Shown: positions 58,036 to 64,000 of the stretch, one piece after another
How positions within the stretch are numbered: the first letter of the stretch is position 1
Layout: every line of letters starts with the position of its first letter
Assembly: GCA_005765155.1 (NCBI GenBank)
Contig: VCCP01000006.1
Location: forward strand, 198,501 to 262,500
Direction: 5' to 3'
From: Zelopaecilomyces penicillatus
Lineage: Eukaryota; Ascomycota; Sordariomycetes; Hypocreales; Pseudodiploosporaceae
DNA: 64,000 nt
Made by a program: the position numbers and the translations under genes
The notes under the pieces: generated by a model
What the model was told of the DNA's origin: nothing
Databases searched by the model: none
What the model saw: only the letters and a program-made list of their open reading frames with translations

Positions 58036-59484
58036 TGGCAAATTTGAAGCCAATGCAATGAATAGAACATGATGATTTTGACGGTAGCAAAGTTTATTTC
58101 ATTCTGTGATGATTCTATGTGTACCTCAATGGAATAGTAAACTTAGGCACTTGGCGGTAATGGAAAGCTCATGTTTGTCTTACGCAGAGGTAACCATATA
58201 CTCTGACCATGTAATTCTTTAAATTTAGTGACCATGCAACGAAAACTAATCGGCTGTCATCTGCAGACACGCAGCTTGCATATGTCAATATATGCATCTG
58301 TTTTCCATCACAATCCATCATCGTGAGTGGAGCAAAACTATCTACCCCCAGGTTTTCAACCCCCCACCCACCTATTGCTTGACTCATAACCCCTGTCCAA
58401 ATGTTCCATTTCAACAAGAGCACTAAAAGTCTGGGGGGAGAAATACTGTCAACGCCAGCTGGGGTTTGTTAGCTAGACGAAAAGCCCCATTTATTTGAAC
58501 ACGGGTCTTGGCATAGAGAGAGGGGGCCGGAGCGCATAAAGATGCCGTGAGTTTGGAAGATCTGTTGGGTTCTCGGCTGTGTGATTTGTCAGGGTTCAGA
58601 TGAAGTTGACAGGATTGATGGGATGGTTCGATGGCGGCGGATGACTACAAGGTATATGTCCATCCCCTTGTTTATGCGGCTGGTTGGTTTAGAAGGAAAC
58701 ATGTTTGTTGGGGGGGGGGGGGGGGGGGGGGGGGGGTGATCCTGGGTGTGGTATTACGTATGAATAGGATGATATCATGTCGTTTTGATGTTACATATAC
58801 ACGACTTTGGCGGTTTGTGGATCTATACTCAGTCTTGAGCGATCACCAAAATGATTATTCTCAACTATAGATCTCTGGCTAGAAATGTCAAGGATCGGTA
58901 ATATTGAAAAAGAAATATGTCAAGTTAGAGACGAAAGTTGCTTGTGATTTTCAGACATGAATAGTCCCTCTGGTAACCTAAATTGTGAACTCAAATCTAT
59001 GAGGATACCCCATGTCCAATAGTCAGGTCAACATGGTATTCATATCAAAGGCAGTAAGGTGAGCCCCGGGAGCACAAAAGAATGCCACGCCATAGCAAAA
59101 TATGTCATGTAGGAGGGCTATTGATAAGATCCAACTAATAGATATTCCGTAGAGGAAGAACCTAAAAAACAAGACAAGCAATGAGTGGAGTAACCCTCGA
59201 TATCTTTTACTTCTCAAATCCCCACACTCATGAATCTTCCTTCACATCATAATTCCTTGTAAATTACCCCCCTTTTCATCCCCATCCTTTGTTTGCACAT
59301 GTTGAAAAGTGCCCCAAATTGAACACAGTATCCACAACGCCTGGCCTTAATGGTTGAAGTTATCAAACGATAAATCTGGTGCATTTTCCTATTCCCGTTT
59401 TATACTTTGTGATATGCTATTGGTTTGTTTGTATGGGTGTGTGTTTATGGTCCCATAACCTTTTTGGAAAGAGGCGAATTGGGT
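58036..59484. other. convergent intergenic region with poly-G tract
   Basis: 3' flanks of the monooxygenase and PDX1 genes. No gene is supported. It contains an exceptional G homopolymer at 58710. Confidence 0.6.
58710..58736 (+). repeat. G27 homopolymer
   Basis: A run of about 27 consecutive guanines, read directly, by far the longest homopolymer in the window. It can form G-quadruplexes and is length-unstable; its exact length may be a sequencing artefact. Confidence 0.85.
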
Positions 59485-60423
59485 TTACCAGCCGCGGCCA
59501 GCAAGCTTCTCCTCGGGCTTCATGCTGTCGCAGTTGATGCCAACCATGGCCTCACCGAGACCTGAGCTGCATTCGGCAAGAACCTTTGCGTCTTTAAAGT
59601 GGGTGACAGCCCGGACGATGGCCTTGGCACGCTTGGCAGGGTCGCCGGACTTGAAGATGCCGCTGCCGACGAAAACGCCGTCACAGCCGAGCTGCATCAT
59701 GAGAGCAGCGTCAGCGGGGGTAGCCACGCCGCCAGCGGCGAAGTTGACCACAGGAAGACGGCCCAGCTCAGCAGTCTGGCGCAGAAGGTCGGCGTCAACC
59801 TCGAGCTTGCGGGCCATCTCACGGATACGGATGATGCCGCCCTCAGCCAGCGCAGCCTTGGCCTCGCCAATCTGCTTGTTGACTGTCTTCATGTGGCGAA
59901 CGGCCTCGACGACATCACCGGTGCCGGCCTCGCCCTTGGTTCGAATCATGGCGGCGCCCTCAGCAATGCGGCGGAGGGCCTCACCGAGGTTGCGGCAGCC
60001 GCAGACGAAGGGGACGCTGTAAGGGCTCTTCTCGACGTGGCTCTCGTCGTCGGCTGGGGTCAAGACCTCGGACTCGTCAATGTAGTCGACGCCGAGCGCC
60101 TCGAGGATCTGGCACTCCACGAAGTGGCCAATTCGGGCCTTGGCCATGACAGGGATAGTGACGGCGGCCTGGATCTCCTTGATCATGGCTGGGTCAGACA
60201 TGCGGGCAACACCGCCGTCTTTGCGGATGTCGGCGGGGACACGCTCCAGAGCCATGACGGCACAGGCGCCGGCCTCTTCGGCAATCCGGGCCTGCTCTGC
60301 GTTGGTAACGTCCATGATGACGCCGCCCTTGAGCATCTGCGCAAGACCGGCCTTGACAGTGAAAGAAGCCTTGGGGGCCTCGCCCGAGCCATTGGCAGGG
60401 ATGGTGGATGATTCGTTGGACAT
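59485..60423 (-). CDS. pdx1: pyridoxal 5'-phosphate synthase subunit PDX1 (Snz/PdxS)
   Basis: A single exon encodes 312 residues, the normal size. PDX1 is the (beta/alpha)8-barrel subunit that condenses ribose 5-phosphate, glyceraldehyde 3-phosphate and ammonia into PLP, with ammonia supplied by PDX2. Conserved parts are all present: GGVIMDVTNAEQARIAEEAG, ERVPADIRKDGGVARMSDP, the catalytic-lysine segment VMAKARIGHFVE and the second lysine region IRTKGEAGTGD with phosphate-binding glycines. The N-terminal extension (SNESSTIPANGSGEAPKA) is typical of fungal forms and variable. Codon use is strongly biased to C/G at third positions, suggesting high expression. It is divergent from PDX2 across a 2.3-kb gap. 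Confidence 0.98.
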   Translation of the reverse strand: MSNESSTIPANGSGEAPKASFTVKAGLAQMLKGGVIMDVTNAEQARIAEEAGACAVMALERVPADIRKDGGVARMSDPAMIKEIQAAVTIPVMAKARIGHFVECQILEALGVDYIDESEVLTPADDESHVEKSPYSVPFVCGCRNLGEALRRIAEGAAMIRTKGEAGTGDVVEAVRHMKTVNKQIGEAKAALAEGGIIRIREMARKLEVDADLLRQTAELGRLPVVNFAAGGVATPADAALMMQLGCDGVFVGSGIFKSGDPAKRAKAIVRAVTHFKDAKVLAECSSGLGEAMVGINCDSMKPEEKLAGRGW

Positions 60424-62706
60424 GGTGGATAGGGGATCCGTGAGGAACTGGAGTCGGAGAAGGAGGTCTTGTTCTTGTTGGAAGAGAGTCAGCGGTTGTG
60501 TCTTTCCGAATATGTATCAACGAAGGGAAAGACTTACAAAATTGGGGAAGGAGAAGGGAAAATGTAAATATATGAGATGGGATGGAATGGAATGGAGGCG
60601 AGCGGGGTGGCGAGAAGCGATATGGCGGGGTCTTTATGGATATCTCTTGCAGGGAGCTTGGCTGCGACTAATTGGCCCTTTTTTTTTTTCTATCCCAGAC
60701 CAAGCCTCAAAAAGTCTTCTAAGCCGAGTTTCGCAACTCCGGGGGTAAAATTGCAAGACGGGAACGAAATACAAGGCGTTGCAGGCCAATTGAAACAACG
60801 AGAATGGAATTATCTCGACCAGAGGAAGACAGCGACAGAAATAGGATGCTCCGATGAATTGAGATGCATCGCAGCTTCCTCACTTACATCCTGTTTAGTG
60901 CGGAGTTCGCGAGTGACGAGATGCGACAACGGAGCGTGAGATTTTTCACGTGGAAGGGTCCAGCAGCAACAGTGCATGATGCGGAGGATTTGCAGCCAGC
61001 TACAGTGGATACAGACAGTGCTGGAAGGGGCTGTTCGAGAGGGATCACGCCTTACAGGAGCGCCTATCTAGCGTTATCCACTAATGACACAGCAGCTAAG
61101 GCGGGTGCCAAAGTGCGCCGGGTTTACAGTCGGGACCCTGTACATCAACTCTGTCGTCTCTGCCACCGCCGAACACGCTCCGTCGTCGCCGGCTCCTTTG
61201 TGGCGGTAGAAGCGGCAATCATCGGGAAACGAGGGTCTAGCAGAGGGGAATAAGTTGTGGTTTGTCAGTACCCAAGTTTTGTCCACCTACCTACTTTCCT
61301 AACTTGGGCAGCTGGCTAGGTTTAGGATAAAATAGGTGTATGTAATAGAAATAGTAATGGGAAATGGGACCGCCAAGAGCAAATAAGACGGTGAGAGCAA
61401 GGCCGGCACACAGTCAGACAAAAATAAAATAAAAAAGAGATACGCGCAAATACGCAGGATGTAATCACTCGCAGGGCGCGCATTCCGAGAGGCTGGTCGA
61501 AGGATCACGGGTCGGCCATGGGCACGCCCTCTCGAACACAGCTTGTGCTTATTCATACTTGTCAATATTTGAGTTAGCCAAATGCAGATTACGGGCAAAG
61601 ACGGAGAGGAATGGTTCGTGATGAACCAACAAAACAACTGAAAGTTTGTAATAGAAACCTGCAAGATGAAAAAAGTCCGGCCAGTGATCAGACTTGCGTC
61701 AATACCCCTACGGTTATGGTGGGCTGCCACGCGAAGTCTCAGGCGGTGGGCACGGACACGGTGATGGGATGGAAATGGAGATGGAAAGCCGTGGAACAGC
61801 CATGGAAGACCTGGAGTTGTTACCTGATGACAGCTTCGATGGGGAACAGTTCACCAATATTTTCTTTTTCCTTCCTTTCCCCTCCGATCCTTGTCGATTC
61901 GACCAACGCAGGTGACCCCTCCATTGCCCCTCAATCCAGCGCGCTACGTGTAAATGTCCAGATGTACCCCTCCATCGCTCATCCCCCTCTAAAGTCTGGA
62001 GCATCTAGCGCCCCAGTCCCCCCTCGTTACAGTGCATTTCCAGTGCCGTTTAGGTGCAGCCAGGTGCATCAACCCTGCAGTAGGGCTGCACCCGCTTCAG
62101 GCTATTCCGTACAGCGCAGCAAAGAATGTAGCGGTACAGGTGACCCTCGCTATAGACTCAGGGCATTTTGGTGTTTGCACAGGTCCAGATACAGTTTTAG
62201 CCATGTCGGGTACCAAAAATCAGTTTCCATCCTGCTCATGCTCACTTGTCATGACATTTTTTGCCACCACCCTTGCCACAGATGACTGCAACACGCTGAT
62301 CTAATCAGGGTCCGATGGCCGGACCCTTGAGCGGCTGCCGAAAACGAAAAATGAAATGAAAAATGGGGGACGGATATCAGTGGTTGCTGATGACCCGAGA
62401 TCTTCGGCTTGCATCTCCATCCCTGCACTACTTGACAATCATTTCACACCTCTCTTGATTTCTTGCCATGAACACGGCGTTCTTTTGCTGCTGCATATCT
62501 CTCTGCTCTTTTCATTGTGCATTTACACAACGTGAATTGATTTCGCTTGAGTTGACTTGAATCATACTTTGTTAAAACGATTGCACCCGACTGCTTGCCG
62601 AATTGACGATCCACTTCCTTCCAAGACCCGCTGAACTCACATACGCAAACTCGACATATCTTGTTTCCCTCAGGAGCGTCGCATTGAGAATCATCCTCCC
62701 CCAAAC
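60424..62706. other. divergent promoter of pdx1 and pdx2
   Basis: A 2.3-kb region between the two PLP-synthase subunit genes, probably containing both promoters and their leaders. A 224-codon plus-strand frame at 61611 is low-complexity and unsupported. An inverted repeat is listed separately. No riboswitch-like fold is recognised. Confidence 0.55.
62053..62092. repeat. inverted repeat GGTGCAGCC/GGCTGCACC upstream of pdx2
   Basis: A perfect 9-bp inverted repeat with a 22-nt spacer. The spacer itself holds CCCTGCAGTAGGG, a smaller dyad. It lies about 615 bp before pdx2 and could be a regulator site or a fortuitous hairpin. Confidence 0.45.
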
Positions 62707-63533
62707 ATGATCAGCCTTACCGTCGGCGTCCTCGCCCTCCAGGGTGGCTTCGCCGAACACCTCAACCTCGTCCGCAAGGCCGCCGACACCATACTCGCCG
62801 CTGGTAGCGCAACCACCTCAGACATCACTTTCGAGGCCATAGAGGTGCGCAATGAGCTAGAGTTGGCGCGCTGCGACGCCCTCATCATCCCCGGTGGCGA
62901 GAGTACCACGATCTCGTTTGTCGCAGCGCAGTCTGGCCTTCTAGAGCCGTTGCGAGACTTTGTCAAGTGAGTCCTACAGTTCCTCTTCTTTTTGCTCTCC
63001 TTCTTTTCTAACCACTTTCTACTTTCTACAGAGTCCAGAAGAAACCCGTCTGGGGCACATGTGCTGGCCTCATCCTCCTCTCCAACGAAGCCAACGCTAC
63101 CAAAAAGGGCGGCCAGGAGCTCATCGGCGGTCTCGCTGTCCGCGTCCACCGCAACCACTTTGGTCGTCAGATTGAAAGCTTCGAGTCCGGCCTCGACCTA
63201 CCATTCCTCCGCACCAACGGCAGCGGCAGCACCGACGACGCCTCGCCATATCCAGGAATCTTCATCCGCGCACCCGTGGTCGAGGAGATTCTCGACACCA
63301 ACAGCCAAGGCGGTGACGACGCAGCCTCCCCCGCTGTTGAGGTGCTCGCCAAGCTGCCCGGGAGAGTTGATAAGATGAAGGCCGGTCTATCACAGGCTAG
63401 TACAAAGGACGGCTCCGGCGATATCATTGCTGTGAGGCAAGGCAATGTGCTGGGAACTAGCTTCCACCCGGAGCTGACTTCGGATGCCCGAATTCATGTC
63501 TGGTGGCTGCGTGACATTCTACGACTACAATAA
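62707..63533 (+). CDS. pdx2: pyridoxal 5'-phosphate synthase glutaminase subunit PDX2 (Sno/PdxT)
   Basis: Two exons (62707-62966 and 63032-63533) give about 253 residues. PDX2 is the class I glutamine amidotransferase that hydrolyses glutamine and feeds ammonia to PDX1. The start GVLALQGGFAEHL and the IPGGESTT motif are typical; the catalytic cysteine is in WGTCAGLILL, found just after the intron, and the His/Glu pair is in SFHPELT near the C-terminus. A fungal insertion rich in Ser/Asp/Gly (about residues 165-215) enlarges it beyond bacterial PdxT (about 200 residues). The intron (65 nt, GTGAGT donor) joins FVK to VQKKPVWGTCAG, which confirms the model. All catalytic residues are intact. Confidence 0.96.
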
Positions 63534-63712
63534 GCCGACAAAAGATCAAGTTGTCATTTTCATTGTTATAAGAAAGCGTATAAATCATTTTGGGTATCAT
63601 TTTGGACATAGACTTAGTATTCTCGAAGGCTTTAGGTTAATGCATTATTCATGCAAGTAGACCTGTTACCATTCAAATAGAAAAAGAAGCATCAAAGATC
63701 ATACTAGGCTAC

Positions 63713-64000
63713 CTATTTTTGCGAGGATGCATAATCTGGGGGTGGCGTTGAAGTCCCATGTTCACGGGCAGGAATGGCTGGGACGTTGTCTTCAAGCCCA
63801 AGCAGCCTCATAATGTCCGGCCTCCCTAGAGATTCGGCAAGATCTCTCACCTCACTTGCACTTGTATCTGCGCCAGCTTCGCGCAGTAGCTTGACCAACT
63901 CATAGTCCTGCTTGATAAGTCCTGACACCAGCGGGGTCTTGTCGCTTTCACCAGTTTTGTTCGGGTCGGCACCATATTCCAGAAGCAGCTTCACCAAGTC
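63713..64000 (-). CDS. ankyrin-repeat protein, 3' end only
   Basis: The frame runs off the right edge, so the start lies outside. The visible 95 residues contain parts of two or more ankyrin repeats (VKLLLEYGADPNKTGESDKTPL, then VKLLREAGADTSASEVRDLAE) and a Pro-rich ending (TSTPPPDYASSQK). Ankyrin repeats mediate protein binding; nothing further can be inferred. It is convergent with pdx2, 179 bp away. Confidence 0.8.
   Translation of the reverse strand, partial: DLVKLLLEYGADPNKTGESDKTPLVSGLIKQDYELVKLLREAGADTSASEVRDLAESLGRPDIMRLLGLEDNVPAIPAREHGTSTPPPDYASSQK

Noticed and set aside
59599..60411. 270-codon plus-strand frame antisense to PDX1
   Set aside because: It is a shadow caused by the strong C/G third-position bias of PDX1; it has no motif and the composition is a mirror of the real gene.
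61611..62285. 224-codon plus-strand frame in the pdx1-pdx2 gap
   Set aside because: The predicted protein is low-complexity and Ser/Pro/Cys-rich with no domain; an open frame of this length can arise by chance in a 2.3-kb region.

Overview
The window is nuclear DNA of a filamentous ascomycete, most likely a Sordariomycete and plausibly Hypocreales; genus cannot be fixed from sequence alone. The basis is short introns (mostly 46-90 nt, GT..AG, CTAAC/CTGAC-like branch sites), monocistronic genes on both strands, fungal-only families (Zn2Cys6 regulator, NmrA-like reductase, fungal Baeyer-Villiger oxygenase, DUF7587-like protein) and fungal versions of housekeeping proteins. No tRNA, rRNA, transposon, CRISPR array or viral sequence was found. 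Gene models below were spliced by eye from reading frame, splice consensus and family similarity. Twenty genes are called, one of them cut by the right edge.

Layout. 0.3-7.4 kb: meiotic MutS homologue MSH4 and a dynamin-family GTPase. 8.3-14.9 kb: an accessory-looking block with a short-chain dehydrogenase, a small secreted or membrane protein, a Zn2Cys6 regulator and a quinone-oxidoreductase-like MDR enzyme divergent from it. 15.4-24.9 kb: housekeeping genes, namely a small mitochondrial-type protein, the ER-Golgi receptor SVP26, the 18S rRNA methyltransferase BUD23, cytosolic lysyl-tRNA synthetase and a germinal-centre-type Ste20 kinase. 26.8-32.8 kb: accessory genes, namely an unrecognised two-exon gene, a tiny cysteine-rich secreted peptide, an NmrA-like reductase and a DUF7587-like protein. 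33.4-41.5 kb: two ubiquitin-proteasome genes in tandem on the minus strand, a UBA-UAS-UBX Cdc48 cofactor and the proteasome adaptor ECM29. 41.5-50.3 kb: an 8.7-kb stretch with no convincing gene. 50.3-52.2 kb: a three-RRM RNA-binding protein of the Nam8/Csx1 type. 53.1-58.0 kb: a divergent pair, a cyclase-family hydrolase and a Baeyer-Villiger monooxygenase. 59.5-63.5 kb: a divergent pair encoding both subunits of the vitamin B6 (PLP) synthase, PDX1 and PDX2. The window ends in the 3' part of an ankyrin-repeat gene.

Functional links. PDX1 and PDX2 form one enzyme and are probably co-regulated from their shared intergenic region. UBX and ECM29 act in the same Cdc48/proteasome pathway. The cyclase and the monooxygenase may catalyse successive oxidation and ring-opening or hydrolysis steps, but this is inferred only from adjacency. 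The most novel-looking items are the cysteine-rich secreted peptide with a predicted 12-nt exon, the cyclase with an altered metal-binding motif, the inverted repeats in the cyclase/monooxygenase promoter, and the long gene-free interval upstream of the RNA-binding protein.
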